64,000 nucleotides of DNA from an uncultured Pelagibacteraceae bacterium (GCA_902524545.1 CABZDW010000002.1:56748-120747); one strand, 5' to 3'; positions 49,858 to 61,670 are shown, counted from the first letter of the stretch. The notes: generated by a model not told the origin, from the letters alone. Made by a program: numbers and translations.

Positions 49858-50854
49858 GTTCTTTAGACCATTTACCCTTAGCAGCTAATGTGTTCATTTT
49901 TGCTCTTTGGTTAAAAATTCTTTGAGTTCCTTCAATATTTAATTTGTCCTTGGACCAAAATCTTAATGCGCTTTGTTGAAGAGCTCGTCCATAAGAGTAA
50001 CTCATTATAAAGTTGGTATCGTTGTATTTATTAATTAAATCTAAATTTTCTGTTGCCTCTATTTCGGATTGACCACCCGATAAAAATGCTATCCCTGGTA
50101 CCTCCAATGGAACAGAGTTTTTTAAACATTTAAGAGTTAACTTTGCCACCTCATCGTTTGATATTTTGTTTTTACATTTATTACCAGCTAAAATCATATT
50201 TGGCTTTAATATAATTCCTCCCAAATCAACTTTATGTAAGATTAATTCTTCAAAACATTTTTTTATTACTTCAGAGGTCTTTTCATAACACTCATTTGCT
50301 GAATGCTCGCCATCCATTAAGACTTCAGGTTCAACAATTGGAACCATATTACATTCTTGTACTAATGCAGAATATCTAGCTAACGCATGTGCATTAGATT
50401 GAATTGAGAGTTTACTTGGATGTTCTTTTGATATGTTATAAACGCCTCTCCATTTTGTAAACTTGGCTCCTAATTTATAATATTCTTTTAATCTTTCTCT
50501 TAATCCGTCCAAACCCTCAGTAATCTTTTCATTTGGTGAACCAGCTAAAACTTTTGTTCCATTATCAACTTTAATACCTGGGGTACTACCCATAGCAGAA
50601 ATTAATTCTGGGATTTTATTTTTTTTTGATGTTATTTGTTTTATTGTTTCATCATATAAAATTACACCTCCGATATATTCAGTCATACCAGACGCACTAA
50701 ACAGTGTTTCTCTAAATAATAAACGGTTTTCAGCTGTAGACTGAACTTTAACCGACTCTAATCTTTTAGTCATAGTTGCAGTACTCTCGTCAGCTGCAAG
50801 AATACCTTTTCCATTATTAAGTATTTTTAGTGCGATGTTATTTAATTCAGACAT
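49847..50854 (-). CDS. Class I fructose-bisphosphate aldolase
   Basis: GKGILAADESTATMTKRL, IVEPEVLMDGEHS, GGIILKPNMILAG, IAFLSGGQSEIEATENL, SYGRALQQSAL. Confidence 0.95.
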   Translation of the reverse strand: MSELNNIALKILNNGKGILAADESTATMTKRLESVKVQSTAENRLLFRETLFSASGMTEYIGGVILYDETIKQITSKKNKIPELISAMGSTPGIKVDNGTKVLAGSPNEKITEGLDGLRERLKEYYKLGAKFTKWRGVYNISKEHPSKLSIQSNAHALARYSALVQECNMVPIVEPEVLMDGEHSANECYEKTSEVIKKCFEELILHKVDLGGIILKPNMILAGNKCKNKISNDEVAKLTLKCLKNSVPLEVPGIAFLSGGQSEIEATENLDLINKYNDTNFIMSYSYGRALQQSALRFWSKDKLNIEGTQRIFNQRAKMNTLAAKGKWSKELEN

Positions 50855-50855
50855 A

Positions 50856-52034
50856 TTAGTTTAAACCTTTTATACCAGGTAACTCTTTTCCTTCAAGATA
50901 TTCTAAAAATGCTCCACCGGCAGTTGAAACAAAATTAAAATTTTCTGTTAATTTAATTTTATTGATAAGAGCTACCGTATCTCCACCCCCTACAACTGAG
51001 TAAATTGAATTATTTTTATTTTTTTTTGTGATAGCTTTTGCAATATTGTAACTGCCATTAGCAAAATTTGGATTTTCAAAATAACCTGCTGGTCCATTCC
51101 AAAGAACTGTCTCACTATTTTCAATAATACTTTTTATCTTATCTAATGTCTTAGGACCAATGTCTAAAATTATATCATCATCTTTGATATTATTTAGTTC
51201 TTTTATTTGAGGTTCATCATCTAAATTTTTTCCAATCAAGACGTCCACTGGGTAGAAAATTTTACATGAATGACTTTTTAAAGTTTCAAATATCTCTTCG
51301 ATCAAAAGATCACAATTTTCTTCTTTAATTGATTTACCTATTTGGTTCCCTTTGTATTTAATTATGTTATTAGCCATTCCACCAACAATGATAATATTAT
51401 CAAATTTAGATATTAAATTTTTGATTATTCCAATTTTTGTTGAAATTTTTGATCCCCCAATAATACAAGTGATCGGTTTTTTGATTTCTGTTGTAACTTT
51501 TTTTAAAGCACTAATTTCTGTTTCCAACTGCAATCCAGCAAAAGAGGGAAGAAATTTGGTAATTTTACTTACAGAGGCATGTGCCCTATGGGAGCAAGAA
51601 AAAGCATCGTTTACATACAAATCAGCGAGTTTGGCTAAATGTTGCGCAAAATTAGTATCATTTTTTTCTTCCTCTTTATAAAATCTAATATTCTCTAAAA
51701 AAACTATTTGATTGTTTGGATTTTCAAATAAATCCTCTTTTTTTAATTTAAAAATATCTTCTTTTACTAATCTAATTTTTCTATTTATTTTCTTTTCAAT
51801 ATTTTCACAAATTGGTTTAAGTGAGAGATTTGCAATTACCTTACCTTTTGGCCGTCCTATGTGAGAAATTATTATGATCTTTGATTTTTCTTTTATTAAA
51901 AAATCTATGATTGGAATAATCTTATTTATTCTTGTTTCGTCGGCAACTGATCCATTTTTTAATGGGACATTTAAATCTAATCTTAACAAAACTTTTTTTT
52001 TATTAAGATTTTTCTGGTCTTTTATACTATTCAT
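50856..52034 (-). CDS. pgk: Phosphoglycerate kinase
   Basis: VLLRLDLNVPLKNG, IIISHIGRPKGK, FLENIRFYKEEE, NDAFSCSHRAHAS, VVGGGDTVALINK. Confidence 0.97.
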   Translation of the reverse strand: MNSIKDQKNLNKKKVLLRLDLNVPLKNGSVADETRINKIIPIIDFLIKEKSKIIIISHIGRPKGKVIANLSLKPICENIEKKINRKIRLVKEDIFKLKKEDLFENPNNQIVFLENIRFYKEEEKNDTNFAQHLAKLADLYVNDAFSCSHRAHASVSKITKFLPSFAGLQLETEISALKKVTTEIKKPITCIIGGSKISTKIGIIKNLISKFDNIIIVGGMANNIIKYKGNQIGKSIKEENCDLLIEEIFETLKSHSCKIFYPVDVLIGKNLDDEPQIKELNNIKDDDIILDIGPKTLDKIKSIIENSETVLWNGPAGYFENPNFANGSYNIAKAITKKNKNNSIYSVVGGGDTVALINKIKLTENFNFVSTAGGAFLEYLEGKELPGIKGLN

Positions 52035-53032
52035 TAAGAGGTCTTATGAAGGTATTCAGCTATATCACACATCCTATTTGAAAAACCCCATTCATTATCA
52101 TACCACGCTGAGATTTTACCCATATTTTTGCCAACCACATTTGTTAAGCTTGCATCAATAATTGATGAGGCAGGATTATGATTAAAATCAATCGAAACAA
52201 GTTTTTCTTTTGTGATTTCAACAACTTTATTTTTTTTACTAAAGTTCTCAAACGCGGAATTTATTTTTTCAATATTCAAATCTTTTTTTGTACAGAAGAC
52301 AAATTCAATTAATGAAACATTTGGGGTTGGTACTCTCATCGCTACACCCTCTAACTTTCCTTTAAGGGAAGGAATTATTTCACCTATAGCTTTTGACGCA
52401 CCAGTAGAAGTTGGTACGATTGATTGACCAGCAGATCTAGCTCTTCTAGGGTCTTTATGTGAATTATCTAAAATTCTTTGATCGCTAGTAAACGCATGTA
52501 TAGTTGTCATAAAACCTTTTTCTATTCCAAAATTTTCGTTTAAAATATGAGCAACTGGCGCAAGGCAATTTGTTGTGCAAGATGCAGCAGAAATAATTTT
52601 ATCCTCTTTTTTTAATTCAGATTCATTTACTCCAAAGACAATAGTTTTATCTGCATTTTTACATGGAGCTGAGACAATCACTTTTTTTGCTCCATTGCCA
52701 AGATGCGGTTGCAACTTATCTTTAGAATTAAATTTTCCAGTACACTCAAAGACGTAATCGACACCATATTTTTTCCAATTAATTTTATTTAAATCCGTCT
52801 CTTGACCAAAAGAAATTTTGTTTTTATTTACAATAAGATTATTTTCATCATAGCTTATATCTTCTTTAAATTTTCCATGGATTGAGTCATATTTTATAAG
52901 AGTTGAGCAAGTTTCAGAATTTGTTCTATTATTAATATGCATAATTTCTATTTTTTTATTTCCCTCATAAACAGAGCGAAGAATCATTCTTCCTATTCTA
53001 CCCATTCCATTGATACCAATTTTTATTTTCAT
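52034..53032 (-). CDS. gap: Glyceraldehyde-3-phosphate dehydrogenase
   Basis: [67 protein letters not shown]. Confidence 0.97.
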   Translation of the reverse strand: MKIKIGINGMGRIGRMILRSVYEGNKKIEIMHINNRTNSETCSTLIKYDSIHGKFKEDISYDENNLIVNKNKISFGQETDLNKINWKKYGVDYVFECTGKFNSKDKLQPHLGNGAKKVIVSAPCKNADKTIVFGVNESELKKEDKIISAASCTTNCLAPVAHILNENFGIEKGFMTTIHAFTSDQRILDNSHKDPRRARSAGQSIVPTSTGASKAIGEIIPSLKGKLEGVAMRVPTPNVSLIEFVFCTKKDLNIEKINSAFENFSKKNKVVEITKEKLVSIDFNHNPASSIIDASLTNVVGKNMGKISAWYDNEWGFSNRMCDIAEYLHKTS

Positions 53033-54960
53033 AATTTTTCTTTGATTTTCTTTACAATACTCTCAGAATTTAATTTAAAATGATCATAAATTTTTTTATA
53101 CGGTGCACTTTTTCCAAAGTCATTAATTCCAAAATTTAATCCATTTGTACCAGTATATTTTTTCCAATAATTCGTTTCAGAGGCTTCTATAGATACTACC
53201 AGATCGGTTTCACCTAATATTTTTTTTTTGTATTCTTCAGTTTGATGATCGAATATTTTTTGACAAGGCATTGATATGATTTTGGAATAAATACCATCTG
53301 TGGCTAATTTATGACCCACTTCATTTGCTAAACTTGTTTCAGACCCAGTTGCTAAAATTGTTACACTTATATTATCCCTGGTTCTTAAAACTTCATATGC
53401 ACCCAAAGACGATTTATTTTTGAGAGAATTTTCAAGTCTTATAGGATTGACACCTTGTCTGGTTAGTGAAATTACACTTGGAGTATTTTTACTTTCAAGA
53501 GCTAATTGCCAACACTCAAAAGTTTCAATGGTATCTGAAGGTCTAAAAACGTTTAAATTCGGAATAGATCTTAAACTTGTTAATTGTTCAATTGGCTGAT
53601 GAGTTGGGCCATCCTCACCTAAGCCAATAGAATCATGCGTAAATACATAAATGACTCTTTGCTTCATCATCGCAGCTAATCTGATAGATGGTTTACAATA
53701 GTCACTAAATATTAGAAAAGTTCCACCATAAGGAATTAGATTACTGTGTAAGGCTATTCCATTCATAATTCCACACATCGCGTGCTCTCTAACTCCATAA
53801 TGAATATAATTTCCAGAAAAGTTTCCTGGTTTAATTATTTCATGATCTTTAGTTTTAGTATTATTTGAACCAGCTAAATCAGCTGAGCCTCCGATTAAAT
53901 TAGGAAATTTTGCTATAATGTTTAAAAATATTTCAGATGATTTTCTGGTAGCAATCGGTTTTGCATTTTTAAAATATTCAATTTTTGCCTTCTCAATTAA
54001 TTTTTTATATGAACTATAATCTTTAAAATTTGAAAAGTTAACTTTATTTTTCTGAGCTTTTTGTGAAGCCATCTCACCTATCTTTCTCCACTCACTTAAT
54101 AATGTAGCTGGAATCTCAAAAGGCTCATATTTCCATTTAAGTTTTTTTCTTACAAGTTTTATTTCTTCATCACCTAATGGACTTCCATGTGATGATGCTT
54201 TACCCCCTTTGTTTGGAGATCCATAACCGATTGTGGTTTTACATGAAATTGCGATAGGTTTTTTTGATTTTTGTGCTTTTTTTAAAGCTTTGGATATTTC
54301 TTTAAAATTATGACCGTTAATTCTTAAGAAGTCCCATCCGTAGCTCTCAAATCTCTTTTCGTGATCATCTGAAACAGCTAAATTAGTGGGACCATCGATT
54401 GAGATAGAATTATTATCAAATAATAAAATAAGATTCTTTAATTTTAGATGTCCAGCTAAGCTCAACGCCTCGTGACTGACACCCTCCATTAAGCATCCGT
54501 CACCAGCGAGAACATAAGTTTTGTGATTGATCTTTTTTTTCCCTAATTGTTTTTTTAAAATCTCTTCTGATATTGCAAATCCAACTGCGTTTGAGACTCC
54601 TTGTCCCAATGGACCTGTAGTGGTCTCAATACCAGTATTTGGATGATATTCAGGATGTCCAGCACATATGGATTCCAATTGTCGAAAATTTTTAATATCT
54701 TTTAAAGAAACACTTTTGTAACCAGTTAAATAAAGAAGAGAGTAAAGCAACATTGATCCATGTCCAGCAGAAAGAACAAATCTATCTCTATTAATCCAGC
54801 TAGGATTTTTTGGATTAAATTTTAAAAAATCCTTAAAAAGTACTGTAGCAACATCTGCCATTCCCATCGGCATTCCTGGGTGACCTGAGTTCGCTTTTTG
54901 AACAGCATCAATTGAGAGAAATCTAATACAATTAGCTAATTCTTTATAAAATTTACTCAA
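53029..54960 (-). CDS. tkt: Full-length transketolase
   Basis: [87 protein letters not shown]. Confidence 0.97.
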   Translation of the reverse strand: MSKFYKELANCIRFLSIDAVQKANSGHPGMPMGMADVATVLFKDFLKFNPKNPSWINRDRFVLSAGHGSMLLYSLLYLTGYKSVSLKDIKNFRQLESICAGHPEYHPNTGIETTTGPLGQGVSNAVGFAISEEILKKQLGKKKINHKTYVLAGDGCLMEGVSHEALSLAGHLKLKNLILLFDNNSISIDGPTNLAVSDDHEKRFESYGWDFLRINGHNFKEISKALKKAQKSKKPIAISCKTTIGYGSPNKGGKASSHGSPLGDEEIKLVRKKLKWKYEPFEIPATLLSEWRKIGEMASQKAQKNKVNFSNFKDYSSYKKLIEKAKIEYFKNAKPIATRKSSEIFLNIIAKFPNLIGGSADLAGSNNTKTKDHEIIKPGNFSGNYIHYGVREHAMCGIMNGIALHSNLIPYGGTFLIFSDYCKPSIRLAAMMKQRVIYVFTHDSIGLGEDGPTHQPIEQLTSLRSIPNLNVFRPSDTIETFECWQLALESKNTPSVISLTRQGVNPIRLENSLKNKSSLGAYEVLRTRDNISVTILATGSETSLANEVGHKLATDGIYSKIISMPCQKIFDHQTEEYKKKILGETDLVVSIEASETNYWKKYTGTNGLNFGINDFGKSAPYKKIYDHFKLNSESIVKKIKEKL

Positions 54961-55013
54961 ATTTATCCTGTCTAGACTTAGAAGATTCTATTTAATAATA
55001 TAAACATATATAT

Positions 55014-55337
55014 ATGAATTCTATTCTTGAAAAAGAAAAAAAGCTTAATATCGCATTGGCAAAACTAAAAAATTTAAACCTAGAGGATCCAGATATAAAA
55101 AAAAATATTGAAATTCTTGGAGAACAAAAAAATCAATTAGAAATTGAAAAATCTGAATTAGAGAAAAAATATAAAACTTTAGTGGATGAGCATGATAATT
55201 TATCAAAAAAATTAGAGGAATTACAAAATAGAGAAAAAATTGAAGAAAAAAAAAGATTAGAATTTTCGGAAAAAATAGATGAATTAAACCAGGAAACCAA
55301 TACTTTAATGGATGAAATCGATAAATGGCAAACGTAA
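55014..55337 (+). CDS. Small coiled-coil protein upstream of zapA
   Basis: 107 aa, heptad-rich E/K/L composition; 13-nt overlap with zapA. Confidence 0.65.
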   Translation: MNSILEKEKKLNIALAKLKNLNLEDPDIKKNIEILGEQKNQLEIEKSELEKKYKTLVDEHDNLSKKLEELQNREKIEEKKRLEFSEKIDELNQETNTLMDEIDKWQT

Positions 55338-55768
55338 CTATAAAATTCAATGGCAAAGAGTTCTTGTTGTCATGTGATGATGGACAAGAGGAACATCTTG
55401 AAGAATTATTAATACAAATTAATCAAAAGTTTAACGACTTAAAAAATGATTTAGGAAATATTGGTGAAAATAAACTTTTATTGATTACTGCAGTTAAAGT
55501 GATGGATGAATATCATGAAACTAAAAAAAAAGTTGAGCAGAAAAAAATAGACTTAAAAGAACTTTCAAATAAATTTAGAGAGTTAAAATCGTTAGTCTAT
55601 GAATATAGAGATAAAAAAGAGGAAGAAATAAAAAATTTGAGTAAAAATCACGATGAATTAAAAGATGAAATTGAGCTTAATCAAAAACATTATGAAAAGT
55701 TAATTGATGCTGCCGCAGATGAGATTTCAAATTTTGTAGAAAAAGCAAGTATAGATAAAATATCTTAA
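55325..55768 (+). CDS. zapA: Cell division protein ZapA
   Basis: VTIKFNGKEFLLSCDDGQEEHLEELLIQINQKFNDLK...LLLITAVKVMDEYHETKKK; followed by 5-formyl-THF cyclo-ligase. Confidence 0.85.
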   Translation: MANVTIKFNGKEFLLSCDDGQEEHLEELLIQINQKFNDLKNDLGNIGENKLLLITAVKVMDEYHETKKKVEQKKIDLKELSNKFRELKSLVYEYRDKKEEEIKNLSKNHDELKDEIELNQKHYEKLIDAAADEISNFVEKASIDKIS

Positions 55769-55777
55769 TAGAATTTT

Positions 55778-56311
55778 GTGAAAAAATCTCAAATTAGAAA
55801 AAAAATCTTAAAAATAAGAAAACAAAAAAAGATTAAAAAATTCACTTTCAATTTTGATTTAATTTTGAATATTTTAAAAAGAAAAAAGGTTCTAGGTAAA
55901 ATAATTGGTGGCTATTACCCGTATAATTATGAAATTGACATTTTACAAATTTTAGAAAAATTCGAGAAGAAAAAATTTATTATAACATTACCAAAAATAA
56001 AAAAAAATTCACAAATGAATTTCTTTCAATGGTCAACGAATGATCCTTTAGCTATAAATAAATTTGGAATACCGGAACCAATTTCAAAAATGATAAAATA
56101 TCCAGATGTTTTGTTAGTACCTCTTGTAGCGTTTGACAAAAATTTCAATAGGATTGGTTACGGTGGAGGATTTTATGATAGGTATATAAACAAAATTAGA
56201 AAACGAAAAAAAGTGTTAACAATTGGATTTGCTTACTCTTTTCAAAAGGTAAAAAAAATACCAACTAATAATTATGATATTGAGTTAGATTTTATTATAA
56301 CAAACAAATAA
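55778..56311 (+). CDS. 5-formyltetrahydrofolate cyclo-ligase (GTG start)
   Basis: IGGYYPYNYEIDILQIL, PDVLLVPLVAFDKNFNRIGYGGGFYDRYI. Confidence 0.92.
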   Translation: MKKSQIRKKILKIRKQKKIKKFTFNFDLILNILKRKKVLGKIIGGYYPYNYEIDILQILEKFEKKKFIITLPKIKKNSQMNFFQWSTNDPLAINKFGIPEPISKMIKYPDVLLVPLVAFDKNFNRIGYGGGFYDRYINKIRKRKKVLTIGFAYSFQKVKKIPTNNYDIELDFIITNK

Positions 56312-56318
56312 TTTTTTT

Positions 56319-57122
56319 ATGAAAATTTTATTTTTAGGTGATGTTGTTGGATTATCTGGGTGCAGAAAGATAACTAATGATTTATTAGATCAGATCAAAA
56401 AAAAGGATATCGATTTTGTAATTACAAATGGTGAAAATGCCGATGATACTGGTGTTGGTTTGACTGAAGAAATTTGTAAAAATTTTTTTGATAATGGAGT
56501 TGATGTTATTACAACTGGAAATCATGTTTGGGATCAAAAAGACATAATGAATTTTATTGACAAGGAAAATAGATTATTAAGACCAAAAAATTTATTTGAA
56601 CCTGCTCCTGGCAGGGGATTTGAGATTTATAAAACAAAAAAAAATTACAAAGTAGGAGTTTTAAATTTAATGGGAAATGTTTTTATGAAGAAGTGTGATG
56701 ATGTTTTTAAAATTTCAAAAGATTTCTTAGAAAAGTTTAACTTAAAAAAAGATTACGATTTTCTAATAGTTGATTTCCATGGAGAAATAACAAGTGAAAA
56801 AAATGCTATCGGTCATTATTTTGATGGAAAGGCGACGCTTGTTATTGGAACTCACACTCATATACCCACTAATGATGCAAGAGTTTTAAAAAATGGTACT
56901 GCTTACCAAACAGACGCAGGTATGTGTGGAGATTATGATTCAGTTATAGGTATGAATAAAGATAATTCTATTAATAGATTTATGAAAAAGGATTCAATTA
57001 AACATTTTCCAGCCATTGGTGAAGCTTCTTTAAGTGGGGTTATAGTAAATTGCAATTTAGAAACTGGCTTAGCAGATAGTATCGAAAGTTATATATTTGG
57101 AGGCCTTTTAAAAAATACTTAA
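56319..57122 (+). CDS. YmdB-family metallophosphoesterase
   Basis: ILFLGDVVGLSGCRKI, ITNGENADDTGVGLT, TTGNHVWDQKDI, VDFHGEITSEKNAIGHYFDGKATLVIGTHTHIPTND. Confidence 0.92.
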   Translation: MKILFLGDVVGLSGCRKITNDLLDQIKKKDIDFVITNGENADDTGVGLTEEICKNFFDNGVDVITTGNHVWDQKDIMNFIDKENRLLRPKNLFEPAPGRGFEIYKTKKNYKVGVLNLMGNVFMKKCDDVFKISKDFLEKFNLKKDYDFLIVDFHGEITSEKNAIGHYFDGKATLVIGTHTHIPTNDARVLKNGTAYQTDAGMCGDYDSVIGMNKDNSINRFMKKDSIKHFPAIGEASLSGVIVNCNLETGLADSIESYIFGGLLKNT

Positions 57123-57127
57123 TTTTT

Positions 57128-57850
57128 ATGGCAGGGCATTCTCATTGGGCAGGTATAAAACATAAAAAAGGTAAAGCTGATAAACAAAGATCAAAAATCT
57201 TTTCTAAGTTATCTAAAGAGATTACTGTAGCGGCTAAGCTAGGAGATAAAGATCCAGCTATGAATCCAAGATTGCGTTCTGCAGTGCAAGCTGCTAGGTC
57301 AGCAAATATGCCTAAAGATAATATAGCTAGAGCTATTGATAAGTCTTCAATGAGTAATCAGTTAAATTTTGAAAATTTGAGATATGAAGGTTTTGGGCCT
57401 GATAGAGTTGCTGTTATAGTCGAGACTTTGACTGATAATAAAAATAGAACTGCTTCAAATATTAGAACAATTTTTCAAAAATCAGGAGGAAGTTTAGGAA
57501 CTCAAGGTTCAGCATCACATAATTTTACACAATTAGGTGTAATTAAAATTGATAAAAAAGAGATTTCAGATGAGGATATTTTAGAACTTGCTATTGAGGC
57601 TGGTGCAAATGAGTGTAAATCAGATAATGAATTTCATGAGATACATTGTTCAATAAATGATATTTACAATGTTAAAAAAGAGTTGGAGAAAAAAATAATT
57701 AATTTTATTTCGACAGGTATAGAGTGGGTGCCTTTAAATGCTGTAGAAATTTCAGAAGAGAAAAAAAAGGAATTGATTAGTTTTTTTGAGACATTAGAAA
57801 ATGATGACGATGTACAAAATATTTATTCAAATGTTAAATTTTCAAACTAG
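57128..57850 (+). CDS. YebC/PmpR-family DNA-binding regulator
   Basis: MAGHSHWAGIKHKKGKADKQRSKIFSKLSKEITVAAK; NMPKDNIARAIDK; FGPDRVAVIVETLTDNKNRTA. Confidence 0.96.
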   Translation: MAGHSHWAGIKHKKGKADKQRSKIFSKLSKEITVAAKLGDKDPAMNPRLRSAVQAARSANMPKDNIARAIDKSSMSNQLNFENLRYEGFGPDRVAVIVETLTDNKNRTASNIRTIFQKSGGSLGTQGSASHNFTQLGVIKIDKKEISDEDILELAIEAGANECKSDNEFHEIHCSINDIYNVKKELEKKIINFISTGIEWVPLNAVEISEEKKKELISFFETLENDDDVQNIYSNVKFSN

Positions 57851-57859
57851 ATACAGGAT

Positions 57860-58351
57860 ATGCTTATAATTGGTATAGATCCAGGTATTTCGGGCTCTAT
57901 TTGTTTTTTTGAAGATGGAAAAATTATAGAAGTAATTGAAATGCCAGTAATGACAGAGGGTAAAAAAAATAAAAAACAAGTTAATGGTGCCCAAATTTAT
58001 AACGAATTTTTAAAAAGAATTAATAATAAAGATGATGATATTAGAGTTGTGATAGAACAAGTTTCTGCAATGCCAGGACAGGGTGTAACTAGTATGTTTA
58101 ATTTTGGTCAGTCTTATGGGACTTTAAAAGGAATATGTTCTGCAATGCAACTACCAATGTTTTTCGTAAGACCAGCTAAATGGAAAAAATATTTTAATTT
58201 AATTAATTCTCAAAAAGATGCTAGTAGAACAAGAGCAATTGAAATATTTCCTTATTTTTCAACACAACTTTCAAAAAAAAAAGACTCTAACAAAGCTGAT
58301 GCTATTCTGATTGCAAGCTTTTACTATGAAACTCACCAAAAAGAGGATTAA
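57860..58351 (+). CDS. RuvC-like Holliday junction resolvase-family protein
   Basis: MLIIGIDPGISGSICFF, VVIEQVSAMPGQGVTSMFNFGQSYGTLKGI, NKADAILIASFY; distal acidic residues consistent with an RNase H-like fold. Confidence 0.8.
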   Translation: MLIIGIDPGISGSICFFEDGKIIEVIEMPVMTEGKKNKKQVNGAQIYNEFLKRINNKDDDIRVVIEQVSAMPGQGVTSMFNFGQSYGTLKGICSAMQLPMFFVRPAKWKKYFNLINSQKDASRTRAIEIFPYFSTQLSKKKDSNKADAILIASFYYETHQKED

Positions 58352-58403
58352 TCGCAGATTTTTGAAGTCAAATTCATGACACATTTAAGTGTGAGAAGAC
58401 CCT

Positions 58404-59078
58404 ATGGAAGCTGATATTTCATCACAAGCAGTTGGACTTGCATCGAGCACTGACTTTTCACTTATGAACTTATTTATAAGAGCAGATATAATTGTAAAAT
58501 CAGTAATTATCATTCTTATTGCATGCTCAGTTTATTCATGGGCAGTTATCATTGAAAAATTTAAATTATTTAAAAAAATAAATCAAAGTTCAGAAGAATT
58601 TGAAACTAAGTTTTGGAATTCTAAATCTGCAGAGTCTTTTTACAATAATCTTCCAGGAAACATAAATGATCCAATGGCTCTCATTTTTAAAGATGCTATG
58701 CAAAATCTTCTTAAAAGAAGATCTAAAACAGACTTGAATGCTAGAATGACTTCAATGTTAGAAACTGGAATAGAAAAACAAATGTCTAAAATTACAAAGG
58801 GATTTACTTTTTTAGCAACTGTGGGATCAACTGCACCTTTTATAGGATTATTTGGGACCGTTTGGGGTATAATGAATTCTTTTCAATCTATTGCAATTTC
58901 AAGGAATACTAGTTTAGCAATTGTAGCACCTGGAATAGCAGAAGCTCTTTTTGCTACAGCATTAGGTTTATTGGCAGCTATTCCTGCGGTAATCGCATAC
59001 AACAAATTTAATAACGACTCCTTAAAATATTCGCAAAAATTAGAAAACTTTTCTAAAAGATTTTTAACAATTATCTAG
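58404..59078 (+). CDS. tolQ: TolQ
   Basis: GFTFLATVGSTAPFIGLFGTVWGIMNSFQSIAISRNTSLAIVAPGIAEALFATALGLLAAIPAVIAYN. Confidence 0.96.
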   Translation: MEADISSQAVGLASSTDFSLMNLFIRADIIVKSVIIILIACSVYSWAVIIEKFKLFKKINQSSEEFETKFWNSKSAESFYNNLPGNINDPMALIFKDAMQNLLKRRSKTDLNARMTSMLETGIEKQMSKITKGFTFLATVGSTAPFIGLFGTVWGIMNSFQSIAISRNTSLAIVAPGIAEALFATALGLLAAIPAVIAYNKFNNDSLKYSQKLENFSKRFLTII

Positions 59079-59079
59079 A

Positions 59080-59496
59080 ATGGCATTTAAGTTAAATCGT
59101 TCATCAAAAGAACCAATGAGTGAAATTAATGTAACACCATTCGTAGATGTGATGTTAGTGTTATTGATTATCTTTATGGTCACAGCACCTCTATTAACAG
59201 TAGGAGTTCAAGTTGATTTACCTGAAAGTTCAGCAGACTCCCTTCCTGAGGAACAAGAGCCTTTAACTTTAACAATTAATTCAAAAGGTGAAATTTTTAT
59301 ACAAGAGTCAAAAGTTGAATATGAAAAAATTATAGCAAAGGTGTTAGCAGTCTCAAAAAATCGGACTGACACAAGAATTTATGTAAGAGGGGATAAAACT
59401 ATTAATTACGGCAGAGTTCTTGAAATAATGGGGTTACTTTCAGGTTCAGGATTTACAAAAGTAGCTTTAATTTCAGAACCATATAAAGAAAGGTAA
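59080..59496 (+). CDS. tolR: TolR/ExbD
   Basis: MSEINVTPFVDVMLVLLIIFMVTAPLL; IYVRGDKTINYGRVLEIMGLL. Confidence 0.95.
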   Translation: MAFKLNRSSKEPMSEINVTPFVDVMLVLLIIFMVTAPLLTVGVQVDLPESSADSLPEEQEPLTLTINSKGEIFIQESKVEYEKIIAKVLAVSKNRTDTRIYVRGDKTINYGRVLEIMGLLSGSGFTKVALISEPYKER

Positions 59497-59503
59497 TTTT
59501 TTT

Positions 59504-60313
59504 GTGAATAGGAGTATTGTAATTTCCTCTGTTCTACACCTATTTATTATTTTTTTAACAGCAATGAGCCTTCCTTTTTTAGCGAAAAAACCAATTGATC
59601 TTCCTCCAATTGTTTCAGTAGAATTAATTCAAATAACTGAAAAAACAAATATTCCATTTGCACCGAAGGCAAAAAAAATAATTGAAAAAGTGAAAGAAAA
59701 AGAAAAAAAATTAGTATCGGAACAAGCTCCACCTAAAAAAGTTAAGAAAATCAAGCCCGATGCTGTTCCAATGCCAGATGATAAATTAAAGAAAGTTAAA
59801 AAAATAAAAGAGGATAAACAAAACCCTGAAAAAATTGACAATGAAGTAAAACAAGTTTCTGAATTTGAAAAAGAGGAATTATTTGATCCAAATAATATTG
59901 CAGCTCTGATTGATAAATCTAAAGAGAGCAAAGCAGAGACATTAAAGAAAAATCCAGATTTAAGCCAAGACCAAAATAAAAATTTTGATAATACAGGGTT
60001 GTCATTAAGTGAGGAAGATGCGTTAAAAGCACAAATTTTTGGATGTTGGAGTATTCCGCTCGGATTACCATATAATGAAAATTTACTTGTGAGAATAAAA
60101 CTTGAATTAAAACCAGATGGGTCAGTGATTAAGTCTGAAATTTTAGATCATGCTAGGATGAATAAACCAGGGCAGGGGTTTTATAAAGTATTAGCAGAAA
60201 GTGCTTTAAGAGCTATCAAATTGTGTCAGCCTTTAAGAGTTCCTAGCACTGGTTATGAAAGATGGAAGGAATTGCAATTAAATTTTGATGCAAGAGAAAT
60301 GTTAGAGGGTTAG
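59504..60313 (+). CDS. tolA: TolA-like protein
   Basis: Single N-terminal TM, Lys/Glu/Pro-rich middle, TonB-like C-terminus; position tolQ-R-A-B. Confidence 0.82.
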   Translation: MNRSIVISSVLHLFIIFLTAMSLPFLAKKPIDLPPIVSVELIQITEKTNIPFAPKAKKIIEKVKEKEKKLVSEQAPPKKVKKIKPDAVPMPDDKLKKVKKIKEDKQNPEKIDNEVKQVSEFEKEELFDPNNIAALIDKSKESKAETLKKNPDLSQDQNKNFDNTGLSLSEEDALKAQIFGCWSIPLGLPYNENLLVRIKLELKPDGSVIKSEILDHARMNKPGQGFYKVLAESALRAIKLCQPLRVPSTGYERWKELQLNFDAREMLEG

Positions 60314-60329
60314 TATAGAAAATAAAAAA

Positions 60330-61670
60330 ATGAAAAAATTTTTAATTACTTTAATTATAATACTAATACCAGTTAAATCATTTGGTTTAATAGAGGTTGA
60401 TATAACTAGGGGTAATTTAAACCCATTGCCTATTGCAGTTTCTCCATTATCTATTGATGAGGAGTCTAGAAAAAATTTTGAGAGTATTCTTAAAAAGAAA
60501 AATATTGGTTCAGAAATATCTTCAATTGTAGAAAATAATTTAAAAGTTTCAGGTTTATTTAATCCATTAAATAAAGATGCGTTTTTACAAGAACCAGATA
60601 TTGCAAATTTAAAGCCTAGATTTGAAGATTGGAACCTAATTAAAGCTCAGGCTTTGATTACCGGAAAAGTTAGTTATGTGGAAGAAAAACTAAGAGTAGA
60701 ATTCAGATTGTGGGATGTACTTGCAGGTAAGGAAATGATGGCACTAGCATTCACAACTGTTCCAAATAATTGGAGACGTGTTGGTCATATAATTACAGAT
60801 AAAGTTTATGAGAGATTAACTGGTGAAATGGGTTATTTTGATACTAGAATAATATATGTTGCAGAAGAGGGACCTAAAACACAAAGAGTAAAAAAATTAG
60901 CTATCATGGATCAAGATGGTGCTAACAATAAATTTTTAACATTAGGAAATGAACTTGTTTTAACTCCAAGATTCAATCCAACTAGTCAAATGGTAACTTA
61001 TCTTTCATATTTTAGAAATTTACCAAGAGTTTATTTGCTAGACATTGAAACAGGAACTCAAGAAGTTGTAGGAGATTTTCCTGGTATGACTTTTGCACCA
61101 AGATTTTCTCCAGATGGAAAAAAAATAATTATGAGTTTTGCTAAAGACGGTAACTCTGAAATTTACACAATGGATCTAGAAAATAGAATAGTGGAAAAAA
61201 TTACAAATCATCCATCTATAGATACTTCACCTTCATATTCTCCAGATGGAAAATTTATTTCTTTCAATTCTGACAGAAGTGGTTATCAACAAATTTACGT
61301 GATGAAGAGTGATGGAAGTAATGTTAAAAGAATATCTTTCGGTAAAGGAATTTATGGTACTCCAGTTTGGTCTCCGAGAGGGGATTTAATCGCTTTTACT
61401 AAATTACATAAAGGAAAATTTTATATTGGTGTAATGAGAACTGATGGAAGTGGAGAAAGACTATTAACTGAAAATTTTTATCAAGAGGCTCCATCTTGGT
61501 CTCCTAACGGAAGAGTATTGATTTTTTATAGGGAGACAAAAACAGACTCTAAAGGAAAGGGTTTTTCTGCAAAATTATGGTCTATAGATTTAACAGGCTA
61601 TAATGAGAGACAGGTTACTACTCCAACTGATGGATCAGACCCATCATGGTCATCTTTATTAAGTAATTAA
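60330..61670 (+). CDS. tolB: TolB
   Basis: Signal peptide; repeated WD-type [10 protein letters not shown]...[22 protein letters not shown] blocks. Confidence 0.95.
   Translation: MKKFLITLIIILIPVKSFGLIEVDITRGNLNPLPIAVSPLSIDEESRKNFESILKKKNIGSEISSIVENNLKVSGLFNPLNKDAFLQEPDIANLKPRFEDWNLIKAQALITGKVSYVEEKLRVEFRLWDVLAGKEMMALAFTTVPNNWRRVGHIITDKVYERLTGEMGYFDTRIIYVAEEGPKTQRVKKLAIMDQDGANNKFLTLGNELVLTPRFNPTSQMVTYLSYFRNLPRVYLLDIETGTQEVVGDFPGMTFAPRFSPDGKKIIMSFAKDGNSEIYTMDLENRIVEKITNHPSIDTSPSYSPDGKFISFNSDRSGYQQIYVMKSDGSNVKRISFGKGIYGTPVWSPRGDLIAFTKLHKGKFYIGVMRTDGSGERLLTENFYQEAPSWSPNGRVLIFYRETKTDSKGKGFSAKLWSIDLTGYNERQVTTPTDGSDPSWSSLLSN

Noticed and set aside
51352-52161. Antisense ORFs opposite pgk/gap (51352-51681, 51874-52161) and others in 52212-52757
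   Set aside because: Mirror open frames from codon bias in AT-rich genes; pgk and gap are unambiguous.
55768-55778. 6S RNA expected near zapA/formyl-THF cyclo-ligase in many proteobacteria
   Set aside because: The intergenic gap is only about 9 nt; there is no room for an RNA gene.
59547-59931. Antisense ORFs opposite tolA (59547-59732, 59629-59931)
   Set aside because: Arise from Lys/Glu-rich repeats in TolA read on the other strand (Phe/Leu-rich); not credible proteins.
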